DNA from: an uncultured Pedosphaera sp.
GTDB lineage: Bacteria; Verrucomicrobiota; Verrucomicrobiia; Limisphaerales; Pedosphaeraceae
Direction of reading: 5' to 3'
NCBI GenBank assembly: GCA_903918755.1
Contig: CAIXFN010000111.1
Coordinates: forward strand, 54,580 to 118,579
DNA length: 64,000 bases
Below the pieces are notes generated by a model that had not been told where the DNA came from, did no database searches, and saw nothing but the letters and a program-made list of their open reading frames with translations. A program made the translations under genes and the position numbers. Positions 27,929-37,211 of this stretch are shown here, in pieces (positions within the stretch are counted from its first letter, which is position 1; each line of letters opens with the position of its first letter).

Positions 27929-28264
27929 TCAGACTTTTTTCACGAAGCAGGCTTTCAGGCCGATGGCGATGCCGTCCATTTTGCAGGAGATTTCATGATC
28001 ACCATCCACCAGGCGGATGGGTTTGGACTTGGTGCCTACTTTGAGTCCTTGGGAGGAGCCTTTTAAGGGCAGATCCTTGATCAGCATCACCACGTCGCCA
28101 TCCGCGAGGACATTGCCGTGAGCATCCTTGACCACCCGGGCCGCGTCGGGGGCATCAGGTTCGGGCGCGCGCTCCCATTCATGGCCACAGGTGCTGCATT
28201 CCCAATGGTCGGGGAATTCGAGAACGTCGGTCATTTCACACATCGGGCAGGCTGATTTGCTCAT
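27929..28264 (-). CDS. PhnA/YjdM family zinc-ribbon protein
   Basis: A 111-residue protein of the PhnA (YjdM) family. The N-terminal zinc ribbon has two CXXC pairs (CPMC and CSTCGHEW). The C-terminal PhnA domain is canonical: DGDVVMLIKDLPLKGSS, then VGTKSKPIRLVDGDHEISCK and KACFVKKV. Despite its historical name the family is not part of the phosphonate C-P lyase; some members hydrolyse phosphonoacetate, most are uncharacterised. The ATG at 28264 is chosen because the family begins right at the zinc ribbon; the 12 codons upstream look spurious. Confidence 0.9.
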   Translation of the reverse strand: MSKSACPMCEMTDVLEFPDHWECSTCGHEWERAPEPDAPDAARVVKDAHGNVLADGDVVMLIKDLPLKGSSQGLKVGTKSKPIRLVDGDHEISCKMDGIAIGLKACFVKKV

Positions 28265-28480
28265 AAAAAGACCATAGGGCGGTTGCCCGGGGCAACTCAA
28301 GCCTCAGGACTCCTGATGCCGGGGCGGGGAAGATTTATGGGGCCACCTCTCCCCGGCTCTCCGCCATTCGGAATGGCAGAGAGGGGGAAGTGAGCCGGTC
28401 CGTCATCGTTGTCGGCCACGCAAGTTCCCGGCGATCAGGGGTCCTGAACCGGCGCCGGAAAAGTGGCGACCAAGATGACA

Positions 28481-28987
28481 TTACCGCCGCTGCCGGAGGG
28501 GCCAGAGGCCGAGATGGAGCACCACCCAAAGCGGGATGGCGAAGACCCCGATGGCGGCCAGCCGTTGCCAGGTCCAATCCAGCACGTGGGCCTGGATGGG
28601 GTAGATGGCGATCATGAAATAATTGCTGAAGCGGGTGTAACCGAGAAAGGCGCAATATTTGGGGTAACGATGGCGAATCCCACTCACCAGAGCCATGAGG
28701 CCAAAGGCGAGGACGAGGATGGTGACCACGAGATTAATCGGGCGCAAGGGCGGCGGTCCGTTGCCCGGGCCCGCGGCGGTGGACGCCTTGTAATAGGGAT
28801 ACAACCACTGGGCGGCGGCCCAAAGAAAACTGAAGCCAGTCTGAATGGCGGTGCGGAAATTGGCCTTGGCGGAAGTGGTTTCGTTGAGCAACCAGCCGAA
28901 ATAGAGCGGCACAATGCCCCAGACCAGCGCCTCGTGCTGAAAGGGAGTCCGGATCAATTCCCAGAAAGTAGGCCAATAGTGGCTCAT
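28481..28987 (-). CDS. Hypothetical membrane protein, about four TM segments
   Basis: A 168-residue integral membrane protein I do not recognise. Hydrophobic stretches: VWGIVPLYFGWLL (~22-34), TGFSFLWAAAQWLYPYY (~50-66), LVVTILVLAFGLMALVSGI (~86-104) and AIGVFAIPLWVVLHLGLWP (~144-163). A Gly/Pro-rich loop (GPGNGPPPLRPIN) separates the second and third. It lies 115 bases downstream of the S46 peptidase gene on the same strand with a long perfect hairpin between them, so co-transcription is uncertain. Confidence 0.65.
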   Translation of the reverse strand: MSHYWPTFWELIRTPFQHEALVWGIVPLYFGWLLNETTSAKANFRTAIQTGFSFLWAAAQWLYPYYKASTAAGPGNGPPPLRPINLVVTILVLAFGLMALVSGIRHRYPKYCAFLGYTRFSNYFMIAIYPIQAHVLDWTWQRLAAIGVFAIPLWVVLHLGLWPLRQRR

Positions 28988-29044
28988 GGCCGGAGTGGTC
29001 CGGGCGATCAGTGGGCCGGCGTTGCCGACGCTCGCAACAAGGTG

Positions 29045-29073
29045 GGCTTCCGGTTCTTGAAGAACCGGAAGCC
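29045..29073. repeat. Perfect 14-base inverted repeat
   Basis: The left arm GGCTTCCGGTTCTT (29045-29058) and right arm AAGAACCGGAAGCC (29060-29073) pair perfectly around one base. It sits between the S46 peptidase stop and the small membrane-protein gene. No T-run follows on either strand, so it is not a classical intrinsic terminator; it could stabilise the peptidase mRNA end, act in factor-dependent termination, or bind a dimeric regulator. Confidence 0.7.
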
Positions 29074-29102
29074 GCAGGGCGAGCGAGGCGCGCGGGCGGG
29101 GC

Positions 29103-31175
29103 TTATTTCCCGCGATGGCCAGTCATCAACTCGTGCGACAATTGCTTCACGCCATAGACCTTGTCCAAGGCCTCGATGATGGCGGCGGAATCGACGGAGG
29201 TCGCGCGGCCTTGTTTTTCGGTGTAGGCATAATCCGCCGGCAAACTCTGCAGGTTGCCGTCAAAGATGATACCGACAAACTCGCCAGCACGGTTGACGAC
29301 CGGGCTGCCGGAATTGCCACCGATAATGTCGTCGGTGCTGACAAAATTGTAGGGTGTTTTGAGATTGAGATGGGATTTGCGTTTCTCCCACTGGGGCGGC
29401 AAATCAAAGGGAGTCCGGTTTTTCATCTGTTTGCTCCGCTCGTAGAGCCCGGCCAGGGTGGTGAACGGTTCGATGAGATGGCCGTCCTCCTGGTAGCCTT
29501 TCACCACGCCGAACGAGAGGCGGAGGGTGAACGTGGCATCGGGGTAGCCGCTGGTGCCGAGCAGCGCATTCTGCGCGCGCGCGATGGCGGCATGGGCCTG
29601 CTGTTTTGCTTCGCCCTGATTTTCGGCGATTTTGCGCAGCGCCCGTGCCTCGCTGTCCACAAGGCGCGCGAGGTCGATCAGGGGATCATTCACTCCGTTC
29701 ACATACTTGGCCCCGCCTTCATACATCATCTTGCGGAGATCCAGGTCCCGGACCCGGGTTTTTTCGATCAACTCCACGGCGCGATCGCGCGGGGATTTGC
29801 CGGCCAGGATTTTGACCACCAGGGGATCGCCAGCGCCCAATTGGCCCGCCATGAAGGTGAGCGAATCCGTGAGGGTCAGGATTTCGAGATCCTTGTAAAT
29901 CGGCTTTTCCGAGAACAACGCCAGTTCCAGCGAGGTCTTGCCGGAATCCGAATATTCGCGCAACCGCTCGCCGTTGGGCTTCGGCCGTTCCTCGCCCGCC
30001 CGGAGGAGCGTGCGCGCGAGGCGGAAGCTATCACAATTGAAGGCCTGGGCATTTTCCAGGAGATACAGGCGCACGAAATTGGTGGCGAGCACCTGGGAAG
30101 CTTCCGCGATGCGGGCGTAGGCCGCGAGCGCCTCGACATATTCCGGCTGGTTGGCGAGTTTCGTTTTGAAGGCAGCTTCCGAGGTCGCTTTTGGCCCCAT
30201 CAGATCGGGATCCAACAGACCGGCGAGGCGGCCGTCAATCGCCTTACGGCTGTTCTGAATCCCAAACAGCTCTTCGCGGCAGCGCCGGGCATTTTCTTCT
30301 CCGCGCTCGCTCCAATTGACCAGCAGGACTTCCTGGCGCTTCAGCGTGGCCAGGCGGAAAGGCGTCAGACGGTCCCGGAGCAATTCCAGTTCCGCCATGG
30401 TGAGCAAACGGCTCGTGCCCCCGGGATGACCGGAAACAAACACGAGATCGCCATCGACCGGGCCGGTGGCGGAGAATTTGAGAAAATCCTTCACCTGGGC
30501 AGGTTGACCGTTCTCGTAGGCACGGAAGAGGCAGATATCCAGATCGAAGCGGGGGAATTCAAAATTGTCCGGATCGCCACCGTAGAAAGCGATCTGCTGT
30601 TCCGGGGCGAAAACCAGGCGAACATCGGTATAGCGTTTATAGCGGTAGAGGTGATACGCGCCGCCCTGCCAGAGGGTGACGACATCCGAGCGCAGGCCGG
30701 TCTTGTCCTGGGATTCTTTTTCGATTTCCGCGATGACCTTGCGGCGGGCCAGGAAGGATTTCGCGGCATCGGCACCGGCGGGGATGGCGGCATTCACCCG
30801 GGCGGTCACGTCCTCAATAGATTGCAGCACATTGAGTTCGAGGTCGAGGCATTTGACTTCCTCGGCCGGGGTCGGCGCGTAAAAGCCATCGTGCAGATAG
30901 TTCTTCTTTTCGGAACTGAGTTTCTGCAACGCATCAGCGCCCACATGATGGTTGGAGATCAGCAGGCCGTCCTCGCTGACGAAGCTGCCCGAGCCGCCGG
31001 AATTGAAACGCACCGAGGATTTCTGGAGGTGATCGAGCCAGGGATCGGTGGCATCAAATTGGTGACGCTCCTTGAGAATCTGGCGGGGGGGCTGATTGAA
31101 CAACCACATGCCTTCATCCGCGCCAACGCCGGTCGCCAAGGTGCAAGACAACAAACCGAGGAAAATTCTTCTCAT
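29103..31175 (-). CDS. S46-family dipeptidyl-peptidase (DPP7/DPP11-like)
   Basis: A 690-residue exported serine peptidase that releases dipeptides from oligopeptides in the periplasm. The ATG at 31175 opens the signal peptide MRRIFLGLLSCTLATG. Family marks: DEGMWLFNQPP at the mature N-terminus, catalytic His in LLISNHHVGAD (75-77), GGDPDNFEFPRFDLD with the Asp region, FVSGHPGGTSRL, and catalytic Ser in GGNSGSPVVN. Just after it, IIFDGN carries Gly where, from memory, DPP11 has Arg, favouring hydrophobic DPP7-like specificity. Length matches the family. Suggests use of external protein as nutrient. Confidence 0.9.
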   Translation of the reverse strand: MRRIFLGLLSCTLATGVGADEGMWLFNQPPRQILKERHQFDATDPWLDHLQKSSVRFNSGGSGSFVSEDGLLISNHHVGADALQKLSSEKKNYLHDGFYAPTPAEEVKCLDLELNVLQSIEDVTARVNAAIPAGADAAKSFLARRKVIAEIEKESQDKTGLRSDVVTLWQGGAYHLYRYKRYTDVRLVFAPEQQIAFYGGDPDNFEFPRFDLDICLFRAYENGQPAQVKDFLKFSATGPVDGDLVFVSGHPGGTSRLLTMAELELLRDRLTPFRLATLKRQEVLLVNWSERGEENARRCREELFGIQNSRKAIDGRLAGLLDPDLMGPKATSEAAFKTKLANQPEYVEALAAYARIAEASQVLATNFVRLYLLENAQAFNCDSFRLARTLLRAGEERPKPNGERLREYSDSGKTSLELALFSEKPIYKDLEILTLTDSLTFMAGQLGAGDPLVVKILAGKSPRDRAVELIEKTRVRDLDLRKMMYEGGAKYVNGVNDPLIDLARLVDSEARALRKIAENQGEAKQQAHAAIARAQNALLGTSGYPDATFTLRLSFGVVKGYQEDGHLIEPFTTLAGLYERSKQMKNRTPFDLPPQWEKRKSHLNLKTPYNFVSTDDIIGGNSGSPVVNRAGEFVGIIFDGNLQSLPADYAYTEKQGRATSVDSAAIIEALDKVYGVKQLSHELMTGHRGK

Positions 31176-31271
31176 ATCGGGAAGGGAGCGTAGCCGAACC
31201 GGGGCGTCAAAGCGAGGGGAATCGCGCCGTTCCCAGTTGACCCCACCCGGCAAAAGTGCAAGGAATTGTCC

Positions 31272-32585
31272 ATGCGCACTTTACCACTCACCGCCGCCCT
31301 GCTGGCTATCGCTGCCACGGCGTCGGCGCAGGATTACACCCTGCATTCCTTCAAAAAGATTCAATTGACCGACAAATTCTGGAGCGAAGGCGCCACGTTT
31401 GGCGATTTCAATCACGACGGGAAGATGGATGTGGCCGCGGGGCCGTATTGGTACGAGGGACCTGACTTTACCAAACGCCACGAGTTTTATCCGGCGAACA
31501 AGACCTTCACGCACAAAAAGGCCGATGGCACCACGGAACAAATCGAAGGTTTCGAGGGCGGGCTGGGAGTGGAGAATACCTACTCGGACAATTTCTTCAT
31601 GTTCGCCTACGACTTCAATGGCGACGGCTGGACGGACATCATGATCTACGGTTTCCCCGGGCTCGACGCCTCGTGGTATGAAAACCCGAAGGGACGGGAA
31701 GGCCACTGGCAGCGGCACAAGGTGCTGGACGTGGTGGACAATGAATCGCCCTGGTTCGTGGATGTGAACGGTGACGGCAAGCCCGACATCGTGTGCAATT
31801 CCGGCGGCTTCTTCGGCTATGCCACGGCGGACTGGAGCAATGCGGCCAAGCCGTGGACCTTTCATCCGATCACGCCCAAGGGCAACTGGCAACGCTTCAC
31901 CCACGGCCTGGGGGTGGGCGACGTGAACGGGGACGGCCGGATGGATATTCTCGAACAAGCGGGCTGGTGGGAACAACCCGCCTCCCTCGCGGGCGATCCC
32001 GTCTGGACCTTTCACAAAACCGATTTCGGCTCCGGCGGCGCGCAGATGTGGGTTTATGACGTGAACGGCGACGGCAAGAACGACGTAATCACCAGCCTGG
32101 CGGCGCATGGGTATGGCCTGGCGTGGTATGAACAAGTCTCCGAAAACGGCAACATCGCGTTCAAGGAGCACATCATTGTAAACAAGGAAAAGACGGAAAA
32201 CCGTTACGGGGTCGCCTTCGGACAACTCCACGCGATTGACCTGATCGACATGGACGGGGACGGGATCAAGGACATCGTCACCGGCAAGCGGTTCTGGGCG
32301 CATGGCTCCCACGGGGATGTGGATCCCGGCGGCGCGGCGGTGCTGTATTGGTTCAAGATTGTGCGCACGCCCGGAGGCGGGGTGGATTTTGTCCCGAACC
32401 TCATCGACAACAATTCCGGGATCGGCACGCAGATCATCGCGGGGAACATCAACAACGCAAAATATCCCGATGTAGTGATGGGCAATAAGAAGGGGGCATT
32501 TGTGTTCCTGCACGACACCAAAAAGGTGAGTCAGGCTGAATGGCAGGCCGCCCAGCCCAAGCCGCTCGCGCCGGCGGGCAAGTAA
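31272..32585 (+). CDS. Secreted FG-GAP/VCBS-repeat protein
   Basis: A 437-residue exported beta-propeller-like protein. The ATG at 31272 follows AGGA at good spacing and opens a signal peptide (MRTLPLTAALLAIAATASA). At least six FG-GAP repeats with calcium-loop consensus are visible: DFNHDGKMD, DFNGDGWTD, DVNGDGKPD, DVNGDGRMD, DVNGDGKND and DMDGDGIKD. Such proteins are surface or periplasmic binding scaffolds, very common in PVC genomes next to dehydrogenase-cytochrome fusions like the one downstream. No catalytic motif is seen. A strong hairpin follows the stop. Confidence 0.85.
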   Translation: MRTLPLTAALLAIAATASAQDYTLHSFKKIQLTDKFWSEGATFGDFNHDGKMDVAAGPYWYEGPDFTKRHEFYPANKTFTHKKADGTTEQIEGFEGGLGVENTYSDNFFMFAYDFNGDGWTDIMIYGFPGLDASWYENPKGREGHWQRHKVLDVVDNESPWFVDVNGDGKPDIVCNSGGFFGYATADWSNAAKPWTFHPITPKGNWQRFTHGLGVGDVNGDGRMDILEQAGWWEQPASLAGDPVWTFHKTDFGSGGAQMWVYDVNGDGKNDVITSLAAHGYGLAWYEQVSENGNIAFKEHIIVNKEKTENRYGVAFGQLHAIDLIDMDGDGIKDIVTGKRFWAHGSHGDVDPGGAAVLYWFKIVRTPGGGVDFVPNLIDNNSGIGTQIIAGNINNAKYPDVVMGNKKGAFVFLHDTKKVSQAEWQAAQPKPLAPAGK

Positions 32586-32596
32586 GTCTTCACCCG

Positions 32597-32625
32597 GGCC
32601 GGCTCCGCTTGACGCGGAGCCGGCC
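32597..32625 (+). terminator. Strong hairpin after the FG-GAP gene
   Basis: A perfect 12-base stem (GGCCGGCTCCGC / GCGGAGCCGGCC) with a 5-base loop begins 11 bases after the stop. The following bases (CCGTTCAAAG) lack a proper T-run, so it is a terminator-like or mRNA-stabilising hairpin. Confidence 0.6.
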
Positions 32626-32754
32626 CCGTTCAAAGCCTGCGCGGAGGGCCCAATGGATTGATCCGCAGCCACATCCTGAGGTTATTTTCCCCGTCAATTC
32701 CGTCCGATGCCCTGCCCTTGAATCCCGCAACCCGCCCCATCGTCTGTTCTTATC

Positions 32755-35700
32755 ATGAAAATCCCGGCTTCGTTATCATGGATGCTCCTCGGCTTGGTTT
32801 CGTCGATCACTTTGCTGGCGGCGCCGCCGGTGGGGATTCCGCCGACCGGGGCGGATGGGCATCCGCTGAATCTGGATTTTGAGACGGGCACGCTGCAGGA
32901 CTGGACGGCAACAGGGACCGCGTTTGCCGGGCAACCGGTGCGCGGGGATACGGTGGCGCCCCGGCGGAGCGACATGAAGAGCGGGCATCAGGGGGAATAT
33001 TGGATCGGCACGTATGAATTGGCGGCCGATCCGCCGCAGGGGACACTGACTTCCGCGCGATTCAAAGTCACCCAACCGTACGCCAGCTTTTTGATCGCGG
33101 GCGGAAACCAGCCGGGCACGCGGGTGGAATTGGTGCGGGCGGACAACGACCAGGTGTTCTTCAAAGTCACGGGTTATGACAGTGAGGCGTTGTGCCCGGT
33201 GGTGGTGGATCTGAAGGAGCAGCAGGGCCGGGAGATTTTCATCCGGCTGGTGGATGAGGAGTCCGGCGGCTGGGGTCATCTGAACTTCGATGATTTCAAG
33301 TTATACGCCACACGGCCGAAGTTCGCCAATGAACTGGATCCGGCCCGGCTCACGGGCAATCCCATGCCGCCGATGGATGACGTCAAATTCGCCGGACTTA
33401 CGCCCGAACAGGCAGCAAAAGAAATGACGCTGCCGCCCGGGTTCAAGGCCACGCTTTTCGCCGCGGAACCGGATGTGAAACAGCCGATCGCTTTCGCGCT
33501 GGATCATCGCGGCCGGTTGTGGGTGGCGGAAGCGTACACGTATCCGATGCGCGCACCCGAAGGCCAGGGGAAGGACCGGATCCTGGTGTTCGAAGACACT
33601 GACGGGGACGGACGGTTTGATAAACGGACGGTGTTCATGGAGGGACTCAACCTGGTGAGCGGCTTGGAAGTCGGCTTTGGCGGGGTGTGGGTGGGGGCGC
33701 CGCCGTACCTGATGTACATCCCGATCCAGGATGGCGAGACCCCGAAGCCAGCCGGTCCCGCGCAAATCCTGCTGGATGGCTGGGGATACCAGGACACGCA
33801 TGAGACCTTGAACACGTTCACCTGGGGACCGGATGGCTGGCTGTATGGTTGCCATGGAGTTTTCACGCTTTCCAAAGTGGGCAAACCGGGAACGCCGAGC
33901 CATCAACGCACCACCGTCACCGCGGGCGTCTGGCGCTATCACCCGGTCAAACATGAATTCGAGTATTTCGCGGAAGGCACCAGCAATCCGTGGGGGGTGG
34001 ATTTTGACGAGCACGGGCAGTGCATCACCGAGGGGTGTGTCATCCCGCATCTGTGGCACATGATCCAGGGCGGCCGCTACGAACGCCAGGGGGGCCAGCA
34101 TGTGAACCCGTACATTTTCGACGACATCAAAACCATCGCGGATCATTTTCATTATGCGGGGGACAAGGGGCCGCACGCAGGTAATGGTCGCTCAGGCTCG
34201 ATGGGCGGCGGGCACGCGCATGCGGGGCTCATGGTTTACCTGGGCGACAGCTGGCCGGAGGAATACCGGGGCCAATATTTCATGAACAACATCCACGGCG
34301 CCCGGATCAACCAGGATTCGCCGGAGCGGCAGGGCTCGGGATTCGTGGGGCATCACCGGCCGGATTTCATCAATTTCAATGATTCCTGGTCGCAAATCCT
34401 GAACCTGGAATCCGATCAGGATGGTTCGGTGTTCATGATCGATTGGTATGACAAAAACCAATGCCATCACAATGATGTCAACGGCCATGACCGCTCGAAT
34501 GGGCGCATCTTCAAGGTGGTGTACGGCGATACGAAATGGACGGCCGTCAACCTGGAACAGAAGACCGATGAGGAATTGGCGCAATTGGCCGCGCACCCGA
34601 ACGAATGGTATGTGCGGCACGCCCGGCGGGCCCTGGCCGAGCGGGCCAAAGACCGGCCCCTCGCGGCGAGCGCGGTGCAATTCCTCCGCAACCTGCTGAA
34701 CGCCGAACAAGGGCCGACCCGGGTGCTGGTGCCGTCTTATGGCAAGGCGGTCGCGCCGGAAACGATGGCGTTGCGGGCGCTGTGGGCGCTGCATGTCACG
34801 GGCAATCTGCCGGAGGAAACCGCGCTCAAGCTACTGGGGAATCCGCAGGAATACCTACGCGCCTGGACGATTCAACTTCTGGCCGAAGGTCGGCAGGTCC
34901 CGCCGGCGGCGCTAACGGAATTTGCGCGACTCGCCCGGACGGATCCCTCCCCGGTCGTCCGGCTGTACCTGGCGGCGGCGATGCAGCGGGTGCCGGTGGC
35001 GCAGCGATGGGACACTGTCGCCGGGTTGCAGGCCCGGGGCGAGGATGCGGCGGATCATAATCTGCCGCTGATGAATTGGTATGCCGCGGAACCGTTGGCC
35101 GCAGAAGACATGAACCGGGCGCTGCAACTGGCAGAAGCAGCCCGGCAGCCGCGGCTGTTGCATTTCACGGTTCGACGGGTGGCGGCCCTGGGCACGTCGG
35201 CGGCGTATGCCGCGATCACGACCAGCCTTAATCGCGTGACGGACGACGCGCACCGCCTGGACATTTTGACGGGACTGAGCCTGGCCTTGAGGGGGCAACG
35301 AGGCGTCGCGATGCCGGAGGGTTGGGAATTGGCGCAGGCGAAATTGGAGAACAGTGCCAACGGCGACATCCGGGCCGAGACCCAGGCATTGTCCCTCAAA
35401 TTCGGCAGTGAAAGCGCGCTGGCCGCGTTGCAAAAGACCCTGCTGGATAAGACCGCGGACGGCAGTGCCCGGCGCACGGCCCTGGATTCGTTGTTGGGCG
35501 TGCACGCCAACGGCCTGGCCCCATTGCTGCAGCAATTAATCGCCGACCCGAACCTGCAGGTCCCCGCCCTGCGGGGGCTGGCGGCTTATGAAGATGCGAA
35601 AACACCGGCGGCCATCCTGGCGCTCTACCCCCGGCTCGGGGCCGGGGCCCGGCCGGATGCCCTCAGCACGCTCGTTTCGCGGGTGGCGTTTGCCCGTCCG

Positions 35701-36327
35701 CTCCTGGCGGCCGTCGGCGAAGGGACCGTGCCGGTGCGGGATTTGACGGCCGACCTGGTGCGACAGTTGCGCGGGCTAAAAAACGCGGAGCTGGAAGTGC
35801 TGATCAAGAAGGTCTGGGGCGTTTCCCGGGACAGTTCCGCCGACAAACAACAGGAAATCGCGAAATACAAAAAAGTTTACCGGGCCGGGGGCTCCACGCC
35901 GGGCGATGCTCCGCGCGGGCGGGCGGTGTTTACCAAGACCTGCGCGCAATGCCACACCCTGTTTGATGCGGGCGGCAAGGTCGGCCCCAACCTGACGGGC
36001 TCCAACCGCGGCGACCTGGACTACATCCTCCAAAACATCGTGGATCCGAATGCGGTCATACCAAATGAATACCGGTCCTGGAACGTGGAAACCAATGACG
36101 ACCGGAGCCTGACGGGAATCGTCACCAAGCAGGATGAAAAGTCCGTCACCGTGGTGACGGCCAACGAAGTCCTGGTGCTGCCCCGGAACGAAATCAAGAC
36201 CCTGCAACAAAGCGAACTCTCCATGATGCCCGAAGGGCTGTTGCAAAGCCTGACCGATCAGGAAATCCGGGATTTGCTCTACTACCTCAGCCGCCCCGGC
36301 CAGGTTCCCCTGCCTGCCGTCAAATGA
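32755..36327 (+). CDS. PVC-type membrane-bound dehydrogenase with HEAT repeats and cytochrome c domain
   Basis: A 1,190-residue exported protein of the Pirellula/Verrucomicrobium type. In order: signal peptide (MKIPASLSWMLLGLVSSITL); a lectin-like beta-sandwich (~35-185, LDFETGTLQDWT); a six-bladed-propeller dehydrogenase domain (~215-590, with ALDHRGRLWVAEAYTYP, VFEDTDGDGRFDKRT and SNPWGVDFDEHGQ, like TIGR02604); HEAT-like helical repeats (~600-1020); and a cytochrome c domain (TIGR02603-like) with haem motif CAQCH at 1063-1067 followed by GGKVGPNLTGSNRGDLDYIL. The substrate is unknown; sugar oxidation coupled to haem is a common suggestion. Overlaps the next gene by four bases. Confidence 0.9.
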   Translation: MKIPASLSWMLLGLVSSITLLAAPPVGIPPTGADGHPLNLDFETGTLQDWTATGTAFAGQPVRGDTVAPRRSDMKSGHQGEYWIGTYELAADPPQGTLTSARFKVTQPYASFLIAGGNQPGTRVELVRADNDQVFFKVTGYDSEALCPVVVDLKEQQGREIFIRLVDEESGGWGHLNFDDFKLYATRPKFANELDPARLTGNPMPPMDDVKFAGLTPEQAAKEMTLPPGFKATLFAAEPDVKQPIAFALDHRGRLWVAEAYTYPMRAPEGQGKDRILVFEDTDGDGRFDKRTVFMEGLNLVSGLEVGFGGVWVGAPPYLMYIPIQDGETPKPAGPAQILLDGWGYQDTHETLNTFTWGPDGWLYGCHGVFTLSKVGKPGTPSHQRTTVTAGVWRYHPVKHEFEYFAEGTSNPWGVDFDEHGQCITEGCVIPHLWHMIQGGRYERQGGQHVNPYIFDDIKTIADHFHYAGDKGPHAGNGRSGSMGGGHAHAGLMVYLGDSWPEEYRGQYFMNNIHGARINQDSPERQGSGFVGHHRPDFINFNDSWSQILNLESDQDGSVFMIDWYDKNQCHHNDVNGHDRSNGRIFKVVYGDTKWTAVNLEQKTDEELAQLAAHPNEWYVRHARRALAERAKDRPLAASAVQFLRNLLNAEQGPTRVLVPSYGKAVAPETMALRALWALHVTGNLPEETALKLLGNPQEYLRAWTIQLLAEGRQVPPAALTEFARLARTDPSPVVRLYLAAAMQRVPVAQRWDTVAGLQARGEDAADHNLPLMNWYAAEPLAAEDMNRALQLAEAARQPRLLHFTVRRVAALGTSAAYAAITTSLNRVTDDAHRLDILTGLSLALRGQRGVAMPEGWELAQAKLENSANGDIRAETQALSLKFGSESALAALQKTLLDKTADGSARRTALDSLLGVHANGLAPLLQQLIADPNLQVPALRGLAAYEDAKTPAAILALYPRLGAGARPDALSTLVSRVAFARPLLAAVGEGTVPVRDLTADLVRQLRGLKNAELEVLIKKVWGVSRDSSADKQQEIAKYKKVYRAGGSTPGDAPRGRAVFTKTCAQCHTLFDAGGKVGPNLTGSNRGDLDYILQNIVDPNAVIPNEYRSWNVETNDDRSLTGIVTKQDEKSVTVVTANEVLVLPRNEIKTLQQSELSMMPEGLLQSLTDQEIRDLLYYLSRPGQVPLPAVK

Positions 36328-37070
36328 ACGGGCCGACCGCGCCGACAGGAGTCAACGACTGGCTGCCGCTACTCGAGCGGCGGGGATTCGCCGTGGTCGC
36401 GGGTTGCGTGGAGGAAACGGTCATCGCGGAGCTGGTCAAGGGGCTGGCCGAGACGGAGGGTTCCCAACGCCAACGCCGGGGCAGCCTTTATGCCCGGCGC
36501 AACTTGTTGGAGGAAGTTCCGGCGGTGCAGCAACTTGCCCATTCCGCACCCATCAGGGCGCTGGTAACGCCGGTGTTGGGGGTGGGTGCCTTCGCAGTGC
36601 GGGGTTTGCTTTTTGACAAGACCCCGGCGGCGAATTGGAAGGTGGCCTGGCATCAGGATCTCGCCATCGCGGTGCGACGACGAGTGGAGGTACCGGGCTT
36701 TGGCGCCTGGTCGATGAAGGCGGGGGTGGCGCACGTGCAACCACCGGCCGCAATTCTGGAGCAAATGTTGACAGTGCGTCTCCACCTGGACGATTGCGGG
36801 GCGGAGAACGGACCGTTGCAAGTCCTGCCGGGTTCACAGCGGGAGGGGCGGTTGCCGGCGGCGGAAATCCGGCGCTGGCGGGAGAGGGCAGTTCCGGAAG
36901 TCTGCCTGGTGCCGCGGGGAGGGTGCGTCCTCATGCGACCGCTGTTGCTGCACGCCTCTTCGGCGGCACAGCTACCCGGCCATCGCCGGGTGGTGCATCT
37001 GGAGTTTACCACCCAACCGCTGCCGGAGGGGCTGGAATGGCTGGCGGCAGGGACGATCCCCTGTGGCTAA
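36324..37070 (+). CDS. PhyH-like Fe(II)/2-oxoglutarate dioxygenase
   Basis: A 248-residue cytoplasmic protein of the phytanoyl-CoA dioxygenase family. The double-stranded beta-helix core shows the iron-binding HXD in VAWHQDLAI, the strand pair LTVRLHLDDCGAENGPLQVLPGS typical of PhyH, and a distal His in RPLLLHASS followed by HRRVVHLEF with the 2-oxoglutarate-binding Arg. Members hydroxylate small molecules; the substrate is unknown. Its ATG overlaps the dehydrogenase-cytochrome stop by four bases, so they are co-translated. Confidence 0.85.
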   Translation: MNGPTAPTGVNDWLPLLERRGFAVVAGCVEETVIAELVKGLAETEGSQRQRRGSLYARRNLLEEVPAVQQLAHSAPIRALVTPVLGVGAFAVRGLLFDKTPAANWKVAWHQDLAIAVRRRVEVPGFGAWSMKAGVAHVQPPAAILEQMLTVRLHLDDCGAENGPLQVLPGSQREGRLPAAEIRRWRERAVPEVCLVPRGGCVLMRPLLLHASSAAQLPGHRRVVHLEFTTQPLPEGLEWLAAGTIPCG

Positions 37071-37211
37071 CTGAGGCAGCAGGCGAAGCAGCGGTTGATT
37101 TCCTACGGATGCGGATGCTGGGGCCGGTTTTTTGGGTGAAAAATGTTGCTTGATCTTTGAGGGCGGGGGTTGCAAATTTGGCCCCGGAAAAGTTAAGAAT
37201 TTCAAGATTTT

